64,000 bases of DNA, taken from contig VZSE01014412.1 in NCBI GenBank assembly GCA_013398275.1, positions 78,502 to 142,501 of the forward strand, in the 5' to 3' direction. Below the pieces are notes generated by a model. The model was given only the letters and a program-made list of their open reading frames with translations, did no database searches and was not told where the DNA came from. This DNA comes from Promerops cafer (lineage: Eukaryota > Chordata > Aves > Passeriformes > Nectariniidae). This document shows, piece by piece, positions 21,227 through 35,338 of the stretch (position 1 is the first letter of the stretch; the number at the start of each line of letters is the position of its first letter). The translations under genes and the position numbers were made by a program.

Positions 21227-23065
21227 CCATTTAGCTTGTATGTGCGCCACAGCTTTGGCTCTATTTTAAGTAACCACAGGTGACTTCATTTCTTCAATTA
21301 GAGATTAGGCCGATATATAACCCCCTAATCCCAATGTGCTGGTATTTTCAGCAGGAGATGTTAAATTTGCTTTAATCCAGCCCTGCTTGAGGTCAGATTG
21401 TTGCAGGCAAATGGCAGAACCTTGGGCTAAAACTATGAAGTCAGGGAGATCTTAGTGTCTGATTATGTTTGTAAATTCTTGACTGCAACAAGCAGTTTGT
21501 AGGAAACATTAATTAATCATTTAATTATTGTAAACAATTAATGCACACCTTTCAACAATGTGCTAATATCTGTGCAGTGAAAAAACTCACTGAATAAAAC
21601 CCTAATATTTAAGGCCTCTAAATATGATTTATGGATGGGATTTATGCTGGAAAAGGGGCAGTTTCTTGCTCAACAGCCTTACAATCTGAAGGCACCCAGA
21701 AATTAAATTCAGTGCAACAAAGTTTCTTGCAGTATTAAAAGACTTCATCTTCCCAGATAATGAGCTCCTGCCTGTTCCAGAGTATCCACCTCTCCCACTG
21801 GCAGGATAAGAAGCCAGGGTTGCTGCACACCTTGAAATCAGGTCTCAAATATTGACTCCTTCAGAGAACAGGCGGATTTTGGAAGAGTTCAGCTTTGAAC
21901 TCCTTCACCTCACCTCCAGCAGCAGCAGCTGGCTCAGATCATGTGCTGGTGTCACACAGCAGGGTTATGTGGCAACATGATCTTTCCCAGGGTTTACAGG
22001 CCTGTGCTGGCTCTGCACAGCAGGCCATCCTTCTCCTCTGCCTTTGTTCAAAAAGAAGTCAGGGATATGTCTGGAAAAATAATAATATCTTCCATTTTTT
22101 CCCCCTTCTCTCCTTGGAGAATTTTCTTTTAGAGGTTTTGCAGGCGTGTTGGGTTTTTTTTTCTTTTTGTCCCGCTAGCTTCTCTGCTGTCTTGGAAAAT
22201 ATAGTTGGGTAGGAAGGCTCTGCATTTAATGATTGGTAGCCTGAGGGGTGGCTAAAATCCAGGGGACTGGATGCCTGAGGGAACTGGGCCTGAGAGATTG
22301 CTTGCATAACTAGGGCAGCATCTGTGCTGTGATTTACACAGTATATGTTTCTGTCAGCATCTTGCTGTTCTCTTCTCCTGGACATTTCCCCCTGTCCTCA
22401 CATGTGGACTGAGGTAGCAGATTACTGAAGTGATCTGATTAGAGAAAAAAAAATATTTTTATCCAAAACATTTCTCCCATGTGACATGAAGCCCAGCCCC
22501 ACACAGAGTTTTACAGAGAGTACTTGAAGTAATGGAGGGTTTCACTGTGGAGCAGGAATGATGAGCTAAGGTTGAAAGTAGGGAAAAAAGAGCTGACTTG
22601 TACCTTGCTTTGTATAGGAAACTGCAGCAAATAAATTAACAAGTAGTCCTAGCCATGATGGAGATGCTGAGACCCAGGAAAACCTGAAAAGGCAACAGCT
22701 TATTTTTGTTTTCTAAATGGTAAGCATGTCTGAATATTAATAATTACTATTTACACCTTGATAAACTGAAAGTTGATTGCACATTGCTACAGCTGATGTT
22801 TATCAAACAGGTCTGAGCAGGATGGCAGGAATTCATTTGATCTGAGTTTGCACACCACAAAATGAAGTTCTGTCTTGTCAACCATAACTCCTCAGCAGTA
22901 TGGGAATGCATTAAAAACATTAGCAACATCAGTAGTTATAGAATGCATGAATATACATTCCTCTTTTCAGAATGACTCCTGGTTTTCTTTTTTTAGTTAT
23001 ACCCTATAGTTTATCTCACAATTTGTAGTAAAATGCTTGTATTTATGGTATAATGCTTATAATGC

Positions 23066-23154
23066 TAATATAAACATATATACATATATGCATATATGTA
23101 AAGTCAAGGAAAATTTTCTTTTTGGACGTGTGTGTAAATACACACACACACACA
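23066..23154. repeat. Composite AT/(GT)n/(AC)n simple repeat with hairpin potential
   Basis: ATATATACATATATGCATAT-type sequence followed by GTGTGTGT-AAAT-ACACACACAC, whose arms are complementary. Confidence 0.9.
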
Positions 23155-23786
23155 ACTGCGTACATGCACACATGGATTTTTATGTATATATGCATGTCTG
23201 TATCTCTTGAGGGAAGAGGGAAGTTTTTGGTATTAAGGACAGAATAAGAAATACTTTAATTTTCAGCTATCTGCATTCTGGTTAAGTGTAAGGGTGAAAC
23301 AGCCCACCCTTGTAAGTGATAATGTTTACATAACCCTGGAGAAAGCTGCCACTGAGAATTGCAGAATATCCATTTTTTGTGAAAGTTTGAGTGATCAGTT
23401 TCATGCACATCAATCAATAACAATTCTTTATTGTACTTGGGAAAAAAAAATCTCTCAAGGCTCCATTCATCTGTGTATCTCTAAATTATTTTAATTACTT
23501 TGCTTCTTTCTACTGTTCAGGAAGGAGTAGCTCATGCTCACTAAATTAAACCGAGACCTTAGAGTGTTCAGAACACCATCACCAAATGTTTCAGGGGCTG
23601 CACTAGTAAAGACTCATTGCTAAGACAGTACTCATGTAATATTCAATTCTAGGATGATGACTATAGTAGTATTTATGGTAGTAACATTCAGACTTTTAAT
23701 AGTTCAATCATTTTCTGTGTCTTTTAATGTCAGATAATTCAGTAAGAGGTGTGATTCATCTAGAAGGGAGGAAAAGGATCATTAAA

Positions 23787-23796
23787 GGGAAATCCC
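23787..23796 (+). promoter_or_regulatory. kB consensus GGGAAATCCC, upstream of the promoter
   Basis: Perfect GGGRNNYYCC match within a near-palindrome (AAAGGGAAATCCCTTTT), about 3.1 kb from the promoter pair. A related GGGGAAAATCCCC lies at 23921-23933. Single matches are expected by chance in a window this size, so function is only suggested. Confidence 0.35.
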
Positions 23797-24235
23797 TTTT
23801 GATGCAACAGCAGTGCTTGAGGTCATGCTTGAGTTCAGCACTTCTGTCTTCCAGCTGTTCTGTTGCTTCTTTTCCTGGTGGAGAAGTGATAAGAGCTTGT
23901 CAGTTGAAAGGAAAGAGAGGGGGGAAAATCCCCATAACATTTATCAGACAGAAAGATGGTGCTTATTACTGAATCTAGTAATGATGGTAAAAAAAAAACA
24001 AAACCAAAAAACCCCAAATCATGTCTGCCACTTAGATAGCAAGAGCTGAAGTGGTTTTGTGATTTTTTCCATTATACTCATCTGAACACAGTAAAAGAAA
24101 CTGCAGATTCCCAGGAAGACTTTTACCAGGGTATACTGGCAAGTGACTGTACTGGAAGTAGGGATTCTCATTTATGCCCCTGGGCCATGGCTTCCTCTGC
24201 GTGGGTGTTCTTTTTTGGTTGCTGTTGTTGGATTT

Positions 24236-24268
24236 TGTGTGTGTGTGTGTGTGTGGGTGTGTGTGTGT
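24236..24268. repeat. (TG)n microsatellite
   Basis: 33 bp of TG repeats with a single GGG interruption. Confidence 0.95.
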
Positions 24269-27200
24269 CTGTGCTCATTTTCTTCTTTTTAATATCTGTG
24301 ATAGAAGTGTCAGAAGTAAAGGGCTGGAACTGCAGTGGGTTCAAGGAGGCTGAAAGTTCAGATCTTGCCTCAGCCCCTTTTGTTAGCCTGAAGGTTAAAC
24401 TGTAAGGATACTATTCTCCCATTAAGGCTGGTGAAACAGTGTGAAAAATGAGCCATGGAGGCAAACACTGGACATTTTTAAGAACAGGTTTTATTACCTG
24501 TAAGTGGATTTAGTATGGCATTAACCACACCGAGGATTGGCCTTAACCGTACTTACCTCCTGGTCTGGAGGAAAGTTTCAGCACAGTTGTCTGTGAAATG
24601 CATGAAAAAGTTTAAGTGATGATGATAAAATCTTTGTAACTTGTTTTTTATTCCTCTGGTATCTGTAGATACTGCAGCAAGCCTCAGGGCCCCTGAGAAC
24701 TGCAGACATAGCTATGTATAGCTACATTTGAGACAGCAGCACAGCCCAGCATTACTGACCCTCTTCAGGGCACAGTACAGAGAATTCCAACAAGGACCCA
24801 GCAAGAAGTAAGAGGAAGACCAACATTATTTCTGCTTAGGAGAGCAAAGTGATTTCAGTGGATTTTGATGCAGGCTCAGACTAGACTTGTGGCTAAACTG
24901 AGGCAAGTAAGTACAGCAGTAGTAGACCAAATCAAAGACCCATTGACCTCACTGCCTTGTTTCTCACAGAGGTTGAGAAGCTGTCCAGGAAAGAGCATAG
25001 AAACAGGCTGGATTGTTCCCAGTATTTTTCCATCCTGTGCTTTGTCACAGTTTCTTGTGGGTTTTGGGGCTGTGGCTTACATTCTGGTACCTCAGTTTCT
25101 CAGTTGTATGGTAAGTTTCTGAATGTTTCTTTCCTCACACTTTTCTGTTATCATGCTTGTTCAACTTTGACTACAGACTCTTTAGAATAGAATCTTTTCT
25201 TGTATTGTGTTTGCTGTACTTTAACACCTAGACACGTGGTTATTTGCCATGCAGTGTGGTCCCTGCTTCCAGAGAGTTACCATCCATGTGTAGCAGACTT
25301 CATTTAACTGTGAACTGCTATTGTCAGAATGGTCTTTGATTTAGGTTGAGCGTTGTAAGCATAAAGCACTGCATAGATAGCACTGCAGAGGGATGGATTC
25401 TGCACAGGGATGTCTCTGCTTTCCAAAACTGCCTTAATGCACAGAGCAGTGGCTGGGTTTAGTCAATGGGTATTATTTGGGTAGTGCAAGCCCAATAATT
25501 GTAACTTTTAACTTGATCTTTAGACTGGCATAACTGCTGTGCTGCCAAAATGTCAGTGCACATCACAGCAGGGGACTCTAAAGCAGAGTCTGGTTTTGCA
25601 GCTGTTTGCTTCAGCCAGCAGTTCAGCATCATGAGTCGGCAACTGGTTAACAAATAAATAGCTAATCATAATGCCTCATGTGAAATCAAGCAGGGACTGC
25701 TGTTGTTTTCCTTTCTGTATTCCTATCTGATGAGATGATCAGCTATTCTGTCTCTAGATATGAAGTAAGCATTTAGCGCAAAGCTATATCCTCCGGAAGT
25801 GGATGGGAAGGGGCAAGGAACGCACCTAGCAAATACTTGCTTACTTAATTAAAGCTCTTACTCCTCTCTCCTCTGTTCCTCGAACAATTTCAGCATGTAA
25901 TGCAGTCAGTAAAACTTTCTTAGATAGAACAACCTGCTGTTCAGCAGACTTGCCAGTCTTCCAGATCTTTAGCATTCTGTATTCCTTTCCCAGTGAATTC
26001 TAGTTTCGTTGAAAGTTCTTACTTTCTCCCAAAATATAAGCAGTTTGTATAATCTGAATGGAAAAAAATGAACTGCAAACTGTTCTCATTTCTTTTATAT
26101 ATGTCCAATAATGTATTTTGTTACCTATGTTTCCATTTATTAAGCCAGCCTTGCGCTCTTTAAAATCAGTAAAGTTATTTTGAATTGTGTTTAATTTCCC
26201 TGTATTTGGTGCATACGTGAATGAGTGACTATATCATTCCTTGACAAAATAGGAAAACTGCTGATACTGTTTTCTCTCAAGATGGAAATATCTCTTCTCA
26301 GCAGCTCTTAGTGATGGAATTACATGGGGAGAGCTAAGTGAATAAAAAGTGACCATGTGAAGGTAATCTTTAGTCATGAATTATCAAGCATGAAGCTTGT
26401 CAATCTTTTCCTCTGTAATTTTTGTAATTTCCCCCAAATCATCTAAATGTGGAGAAATAGCCAAGAAATATCAGTTTCTACAGTACTTGGTGAATGCTTC
26501 TGGCTGGCTTTTTATGTTCACAGTTGTCTAGTCTGACAGACAACAGCACAGTCTGTTGAGCCTCTTGGGCTGTTTCTGTGTCAGGCCCGTAACAGCTGCC
26601 TCATGGTCAACATCTCTTTTAGAAGCAGACTGTTCTGATTTTGTTAAAGAGAATAGAATTGTATGAGGGGTCTGGTACCAACAGTGCTTACTGTAAATCC
26701 TGTTTTAGAGTTACTAGTTTAGATGTGAGAATTAATCTCAGTTGGCACACCCTCAACCAAACTGTTCAACTGTGGTTTTACCTCAAAAGTGCCAAGCATT
26801 CAATAGGTTTCAGAATCTTGTGTGTTAAGAGGTTAACTACATTCTTGGGCTGTTCAAAGCTCACAGCATTCAGTGACAATGAGGAAGTGAATTCATTCCT
26901 GGACTTTCAAAAGCAGAGGAAAGGCATTTCCTTTGTGTAGAGCAAATTCGGTGCAAGGGGAATAACATGAGAGGCTTTATGAGTGGCCAGAAATTCAAGT
27001 TAGCTTTCCAAATGTAGAGAAAATCTATCTGCCCTGTATCAGCAGTGCCAGAATTTCCCCAAGAAAAATACCTCCAAAGAAGGATATTTATTTACGCATG
27101 GGAATTTACCAGCATATGCTGAACTAAATAACAGAGTCCATAGATTTTTTCCTAAAGGCTAACAGTCATCTCCCATCAGGGAAATGGTGAGTTTGCTTTG

Positions 27201-30200
27201 TAAACATGGGTTTAGTCAATGTCCATGAGGTGACTCTGATCATGTGTTTTAGCTCAAAAAGTACATTTTTTTCTTCTGATTTCAGAGCAAAGGGACTTCC
27301 CATTTTTGCAATGACAGCACTTGTTAGTAAGACTAACATAATCATTGATTCCTAACTTCACAGAGAGGATGTTTTAGGATTTCTGCTATATACATGGGGG
27401 GAATGTGTTTTCATGTCATATGCTCCCACTTTTGTAATTTTTGATGCTTCAGAAGCAAAAGTTGTAGCTGCTTGCTACAAATTCCGATTTACTCATTCAG
27501 GTGAAGAGAAGTAAAAGTAGTCCCAGACAGATTTGAGAATCGTACTGGAAAAGGTAGTATATAATGTCTAGGAGATACTATAGAAATATATACATCTGTG
27601 GTGTATGGGGAACAGCCCAAGTAATTGTTTCTGTCCACACAGTTCTAGAGCATCAAAATAAAGGACTGTCTGATCTGGATCACCTGGACCATGTAAATGC
27701 ATCTCTCTGTGTTGGCTTTCTTCATATGGAGCAGGACTCCCTTTTGATGGGGCAGTGATGGAGTCCAGACTGTACAGGACAGGCAGCTTCTGAGAGGCCA
27801 TAGGTTTAAGTTTTTTGGTATGTCTGTAATAGTTTGTTGTCCAAAGGCATTTCTCATGCTTTCTAACTGAACTGATGAATTTGCCTTACACTTAAGAGAA
27901 GGCATTTCTTTATCTGGTAGACCAGTTTTACAGAAATTTGCTTTTTCTATTGCAAAACCTTTTTTTTTTTTTTAATGGGAGAGGTGCTGAAGTCCTACTC
28001 AGCTCTTCACCATTGTCATCAAAATAATTTCCCTTTCAAGTCCTCTCCATACAGAAGAATAAATGTTGAAAAAAAAAATTACAAACAGATGCTTTTGCGT
28101 AATATCTAAAGATAGAGTGAAGGAAATACTCCACTGTGGACAAAGTAAAGATTGAAAGTTTATTGCCAAAAATTTAAGTGCACTGCTTTATCCTAGCTGA
28201 ATTGTGCCTGGTTTGTGGAACAGGAATCAAACAATTTAGGAAGTCCAGCACACATCTCATTCTGATCTCCTCAGCCTCCTCTTTCTGCTGTTTTGCCATT
28301 TTTTCTCTTTTATGGTTATGCACTTTGCCCAAACTAGTTCATTTTAAAAACAGATGAAAGGGAAACACTAACTTTATGGCTAACTCTTAAATAACTTGTT
28401 GTGAAATTTCATGAGCACTTGTGGCAGAAAAACAGGGAGCCCACAGTCAGTAACTATTCCATGGGATTTCTTACTGCAGTAAGGGCCTGCTCTGGCCTGA
28501 GGTGTTTCAATAAGGTCAATTACATCTGCCTGCATAGCTTTTCCCTGCAGGGAAAATTTTCCTGTGGTTTCAGCAGGTTTATGACATCCTGTCATTTCCT
28601 GGACTAAATAAATAATTTAGGTATACATTAAGGACCAGCTATGATATTCTCCCAAAGAAACATCTGCATTTCAGGGATGGTACCTGTTTAAAAAAAAAAG
28701 AGAGAGAGAGAATGAGTATCAAAGAGTGCCCAGGGTCACATCATCTGCTGAGAAACTCACAACAGTGTATGCTGGATATGTGTGTAAACAGCAATTATTC
28801 TATTAAGTAATGCATGGGCTGTCTGCTCCAGTAAGGATATATATCTATGCACATATGAGTACAGAGATGGTAGAGAAATGGAACAGAGAAGGCTAAATCA
28901 TAAGGCAGCAAAATGCAAGCAACAGGAACAAAGACTGTGGCACAGTATTTACAGAGTGGGTGGTTCTCACAGCTTCCCCATGAATCCTTTGACCCTCTCA
29001 GTAATAGCTTTTCAACTCTTCCCCACAAATCCTTTGAACCTTTGTGCCTTTCTGTTCTTATGAGTATGGTGTCAGGATACTGCACAGCAAGACTGCAGGC
29101 TGTACCTGTGGATGCACCTGTCCCTGCTGCTCAGATCTGCCTGCATTGAACACCCCATAGCTGCTGACTCTTGGGATAGGCAGGGCAGTGTAAGATCAAG
29201 TCTCTCTGCCCTGATAGCATCCCTTCTGCTCATCTCACTACCTGAGCAGGAACATGTCTCTTTTAGCATATCCAGTGGTTCTAACAGCATTGTGATCAGT
29301 AATTGCCATGATTCATAAACTGTATCCTGAGAGGGCTTTAATCTGAGTCACTTCAGTGTATTGGAAAATCAAATTGAGTGATAAGCTTCAGGCTTTTCCA
29401 GTGATCGTTGTCAGTCCTCGGGGCAGCATGTCAGCATCTGAGTGGCTCGCTAGGTATGCTCTGAGATGGTCACTCTCATCATGCCCCTGCAAGTACACTC
29501 AGCCTCGACATGTCTGTTTTATAAAATTCTCCACCTGAAACAACAGTCATTAAGTATTCCTGGTCACAGGCCAGGACCTAGGCATGCATCATTCCAGGAG
29601 TCCCTGTGCTTCTATGACTGTTTACTCCTCTGGCTGCAGGTCCATTACACTGGCTGTGGGAGCAGGTGTCTATATGATCTGTGTTCTCTTTCTACGGTAC
29701 GTTGAATCCCTAGAGGTCCAGGGAGGAAGTAACCCCTGCACACTCTGCCTCTGTGATAGATTCTTGTGGAGATTGCAGAAGAAAGATCTGTTCTGCCCCC
29801 GTTGGCTGTTTGGCATGTGTATTTAACTGGGCATTAATGAAAACAGGGTTATTTCCAGCCTTGTGTTCTGCAGAGATTAGTTCCTTTACAGATAAGACAG
29901 ATGCCACCATAGTGGGAATAGTTTACAACAAGCCAAAGTAGAGCTTTGCTGTTACTTCCAATTTCCTGGTACCAGAGGCATCCCGGGCAGAGAGGGTGAC
30001 TCCTTCCAAGGAAGTCCTGCATGATTCTGATGAAGCTCTGAAGTAGTTTGTCTGCTTCCACTGAACTGTGCAAAAAAACCCCACAATGCTGTTGTAGTGC
30101 ATAGCTAATTTAACATCTGAATTTCTTATCAAAGGTAAATCCCCTAGCTGAACATTCACCACTGCATGAGCATTTTGCAGGTTAGAGGCACCTATGCATG

Positions 30201-33117
30201 CTTACCCATTTCTTGCCTTATTTCAATACTCAGTGTATCTGCTTGATGTTAGGCCAGCACTGTTATCATTAAGAGAAAGTTGGTTGGTTTCTCAAGAATG
30301 AAATTAGGGAGTGTGTTTTCATCTTACGTCTTAATTATAACCACAATCATGCATAAATGGTTTACTGAAGTGTTCAGCATTGCTGGTATTAAAACCCAGT
30401 TTCCTGTTTTTTTCCATATTTGTCAACCCCTATTTTAAAAAAATAAAATATCAGAGATTGGTCTCCACAGTGAATTTGGTGACAAGTGAGAACAAGGGAT
30501 AGCCTGACTTAAAATAGGTAATTCTTTTCTAGGGACAATGCTAAGAAAAAAAATACATAATTTTGTCTTTTTAAAAAATGCCACTAACTTTTCATTTAAA
30601 TTGATCTGATGACCCAGTCTTAGGAGCAGAAACCTGATTTCTTGCAATAAAAAGACTTATTCATTGGGCATGTGCCATTTGCCACTCAAAGAAATGTCAG
30701 CCCAAACCTACTGCTATTTGCACTTGTGGATAGAGACTTTTTACCTGCCATCCAAGAAATATGCTCTGGTTGTCCTGAAACTGTCAAGAGTCAGATCAAA
30801 TGTTTCTACCTGTCTTCAGGGTGAAGGCAAGCAGGAATACCAATTCCCCCTTTTGCCCAGTGGCTCAGGGGAGGTGTCGTGTACCCAGTGTTGCTGTTCC
30901 TGCCTCTGCCATGGAAGGCCAGATGAAGCAGGGGCAAACTTACCTTCCCTTTACCCTTCTTGGTGATGTAAGGAAACCTGCAAGCTGTGCTGGAGCACAG
31001 AGTGTGAAGAAGGAGTCTTTCAGTCCCTCTTGTTCAAAGTGTGGCACATAAATAATTTTTTAATTTTTGGGTAGGAGGGAAAGCGCCAAGGAATTAGGTT
31101 TCATCATAAACTAATGATGAGAAATATTACTGAGGCTATTCCAATTAAGAGTTAAACAGTTCTGAATAGGATAGGCAAGACTCAACATGCAAGGTTGGGA
31201 GCACCATACCCTGGACTGTACCATCTGGTGGTATTAGATGTGGAAAAAGAGCCTGTGTCTCCTCACATCCCAAAATACTCACCAAAGGCTCCTCATTTAA
31301 AAAGTAGGAGGCTATGGCACTGTCTCCTCATTCTTTACTTTGTGCCCTTTGTTTTCTATGCTTCCAGTGCTGCAAGTGGAAATGAAAAGTTTTCTAATGA
31401 GTGAAAGTGCAGGTGATTATAATCTTCTCAGGTTAATAAAAGGAACAGAAAAATCTGCATTTTCTCACAGATCAAACCACTTCTTTTACTGACTTTTTTT
31501 TTCACACTAAACCAGACCAACTTCATCCAGAGATGGAGTAAATTGCCATCCTGTAACTGTGCGCTCCCCACAGTGTGATGGAGTATGTTCCATCCCTTAA
31601 CAGATCCAATATTGCCCACTGGGTGCAACTGTGCAGGCTGATCCAGAGCAGGTTTGCTGCAGCCCAGACCTGTAGGGCAAAGCTGGACATCCTACAATTC
31701 CAGCTCCCCACTAGTCCAAATCAAGGTGGGAGGTAATAATTATACAATGACTTTGTAAATGAAAAAATGGAACTTGTCCCTATCTCATAATTTTAGTGCC
31801 CTTTGTCTTGCTGGCAGCCATTGTAGAAGAGGAGGATATCGGTGACTTGGGAAGAGCCTGGTGCTGCTTGAGTAGCAGCTGAAGCTTGGTGATGATTGCT
31901 GGCAGCTGAAGTTGGAGAACACTCAGCTTCAAAGCTGGGGAGACTGTGGATGCAGAACAGATTCTGTGGGAGATGAGAAACTGGGACCTGAGAAGCTGCA
32001 CAAGGGAAGCAATTCAGTCAGTCAATTCCTTCATCAACACTACTAGAGTAGAAACAAACTGGGATTGGGAAAATAAGTGATGGAAAAAACACCAGCTCCT
32101 CCTAGGTGCTAAAATACGGGGTGAGAAAAGGAAACAACTGGAGAAAAAAAGATCAAGTAAAGGAAGAACCGAGTGGGATGGGGATAGGATGAGCCATGGG
32201 GAAAGGCTATGATGAGGAGTCAGAAAACAGAAAATGGGAAGGTGAAGACAAACAACAAAATGTCCAGTATTACAAATTTTGAAGTGATGAAGACTTAGTC
32301 AAAAGGGTTAGAAGAAGAATGGAACTTGGTAAAAGCAAGGAAATAAGAGCTTGGTGGGAAAGCTTGAGGAATGGAAACTGAAAGCTGAAGACAACAAAAT
32401 TAGAGGGATAGGAAGAAGCAAGTGCAACCTGAACAAGGAGGAGTGAGGAATGAAAAGGGGGAAATGTGAAGCAGTGGGCATAGACATTGTGTGCCCCACT
32501 GCCCGGTCTGTGCTTGAGCATGGTTTAGTGTTCCAGCTCATTGAGTTTTGCCATTTCTACACCAGAGACAGAATGTGCCCATCACCTTTGTCCCACACTT
32601 CTATTGCTCTCCCTGAGACTGAAGAACACTAAAGTCACTAAGTGTAATACAGAAGAATGCCTGTTTCCTTCACCTAATACATTTGTCCTGGGGAATCAGT
32701 GACATGAGGCAGAGTGAAAAGTACATCCCCCACATGTCCAGGACCTCCACCTTGCTTGCTGTCTTGTTCTGAAGCTGCAGGCTGAAGAGAGATTGCACCA
32801 TGAGCAAGCACAGCACGTGGTGAAGGCAGTCACATGCTGCCCTGGGAAACTGTGCTTATCCTTCTCTTTGCCGCAAAATTTCTGTGTGGTGCTGGAAAAA
32901 TTTTTGAAACCTACCTTGTCAGAGGTGATGACTGACTGGGTGCTCCTTGTATTACGCATGTGTGGGTGGAGATTTCGTGTCTGACGTGAAGGAGTGCTGA
33001 GTTCTCACAGCAGAAGCTGAGGTAATACATACTGGGGTTTGGAGACAGAAAGTAGAGTATTAAACAAACTGAGAAATCAAGTCCTAGGGAGTACAAAAAG
33101 TAATGGAAACTTTTGAC

Positions 33118-33245
33118 CTTAATCACTTTGGGCTTCAGTTCCCTATGTGTAAAATGTGGATTGTACCACCCCTCATGCTGCAGGGCTTACAAACAAAGAT
33201 TAGCTCACATTCAAAGATACTCAGATGCTTTGGTGATGAGGCAAG
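33118..33245 (+). repeat. MIR-like SINE remnant
   Basis: CACTTTGGGCTTCAGTTCCC, then TGTAAAATGTGGATTGTACC and AAGATACTCAGATGCTTTGG follow the order of the MIR/CORE-SINE core and 3' end (CCTCAGTTTCC, TGTAAAATGGGGATAATA, AGCGCTTTGAGATCC). Confidence 0.55.
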
Positions 33246-35318
33246 AGTGAGACTCCCTGAGTAATTTTATTTTCAGAGCCATGTTTGACGAGTAGGTAAA
33301 GTGTGAGGCTAAGCACTGAGCAAAGAGCAAGACATGAAAGCCCAAAAAGCTGCCCACCAGATAATTAGCTTTGCAGCCTTTGTGTGCAAAGAGATGGCAG
33401 TGGGGTAGGAAAAATCATTGTGAGATCATGAAAGAGCTCTTTCCTAAGGTAACTTAAATGTTACCATTTTCTATCCTGAGTGTTTGGTTTGTAAATGCCC
33501 AATAAACATTTTTGTGTGCAGCATAAACATGTGTTGGCAAGATGTTTGGTGAAGTAGACATTTCTCTCTGGCTATAATGCGTGATTAGTGATGCTTTCCT
33601 CGTCACAGAGTAGTACACAGTGTTGGTGAAAAATTTTGATATTAATTCGATGATCTTAATATGTTGGTATTCATAGCAGCAGGTTCTTAGAAAAGCAAGC
33701 AAGCATCATGACCATTTTATAGATCTATTCTATCAATACTTGAAATGTGCATTGAAGAGTTGGAAACAAACCCTAGGTCCCTGGATCTTGCTCTTTTCCC
33801 TAAAGATGAAACAAGGCATGCATTTTTTATTCCAGTCACATTGAGTTAGAAACACTGCAGAAACACTGCATAGAAACAGGTCTGCAGTTTACCTTGGAGT
33901 CCTGTGGTTGTCTCACCATTTAGCATGACTAGGGTCAGATCTGGGATAAATAATTACTTAGGAACACTGAGCATGGCAGAGGAAAAATCTAGGTCTGATA
34001 CAGAAGGAAATCTGAATGAATCTTGATTTTAGAAAAAGATGGATGGATCTGATTCGATGGAATCAAAAGAACTTTTGGTATCAACAGTTGAAATCCAGGG
34101 ACATGGATAGGGGGTCTGGCTTTGGAACTAAAGGCAGTTTCCTAGAACTGACATTTACCTGTATGTTAATGAGGTAAGGGGTACTCCTTTCGATTGCACT
34201 GGGCGTGTGTGGAATCCCCTCTGATAACTGATCATGAAACTGTCACTGGTAGTTTTAAAGTCACACATTTGGTGGTTTGTTTTTTAAAAATTTCTGTGAG
34301 TCACAGGAATCTGTGAGGCCACTTGGGAGCAAGGGAAGAAAAAAGAAACCCTCTACAATGTAGGTCACTAATTCTCAAAAAGTCAGTGGAGAGAAAATAA
34401 AGGCTCCTAATCAAATATAAGTCCTTGCAGTAGTCACTATTTTGGGTACAGAAACATTTAATTTCTGAGCAAAAAAGAACCCACACCTTTGTTTTCTTTT
34501 CCACCATAATTTATTCCAAATGTCATTACAGTCTGTAGATGCAGAGAAATTAGTCTGACAGCACATAGAACATTTATTAACATTTAGTAACATCTTAAGG
34601 CTAAACATACACCATTCTCTTGTTTGTCCTCACTAGTGGCTTCTCTTAGTCTCAGACTTGAGTTTTCTCTTTTACATACTCTGCATTCATAGCATCTCTC
34701 CCCCTTTTCTAAAACTTTTTGTAATATTTAAAAATGTGGCTTAAAACTAAGGCCAAGATTTCTTTAATTTCACTGTGAAAGTAATGAATAAAAGGTAAAC
34801 TAAGGGATTGTGCTGTTTCTTACCTTGTCTTGTGCTGCAGCTCTACCTACAGCTGAAATTGTGAGCCTGATATCAACTACTAGAAAATGTTCAATATTAA
34901 TTTAATATTAATTATTTCTGTGAGCACAAAATGCTGTAGGCCTTGACCTGTAATTTTTCTTCACTACAAGCTCCTTCTCTCCAATCTCATGTATCTCCTT
35001 TAGACAACTGATTCTGTGCTGCATTTGCTGTTTTGGCATATTAGGATCTGCCTGCAACAAGCGCTCTCAGTAAGGATTGGCACCTGTGGCATGGAGGAAG
35101 CAATGAGTATCAGGAGCTCCTAAGAGGTATCTTGGGATCTGGAAGACAGCACAGAAACAGTAACACAGTTCAAGGAGGTATTAAGTCCTAAGATTCATCT
35201 CAAGCCATTAATAGGGATTAATGAGGTTTTATCACAGATATGCTGTTAGGGAGCTTCTAGATTATCAGGTTAAACTTCAGGAAGATTATCCTTCTGGCAT
35301 ATGTTCTCCAGCAATAAC

Positions 35319-35338
35319 TTTTTTTTTTTTTTTTTTTT
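35319..35338. repeat. Poly-T tract
   Basis: 20 T in AT-rich intergenic sequence. Confidence 0.95.

Larger units (their letters stand above)
21021..33109. other. Intergenic sequence upstream of TNFAIP3, 12 kb
   Basis: AT-rich, with no coding exon recognised on either strand. Contents: poly-T with an N (21181-21226), simple repeats at 23.1 and 24.2 kb, kB-like sites at 23787 and 23920, and a strongly purine-biased segment at 32.09-32.47 kb. No transposon longer than a tail was recognised. Confidence 0.65.

Noticed and set aside
33750..33830. Possible second MIR fragment (AACCCTAGGTCCCTGG)
   Set aside because: The match is too short and lacks the diagnostic core.
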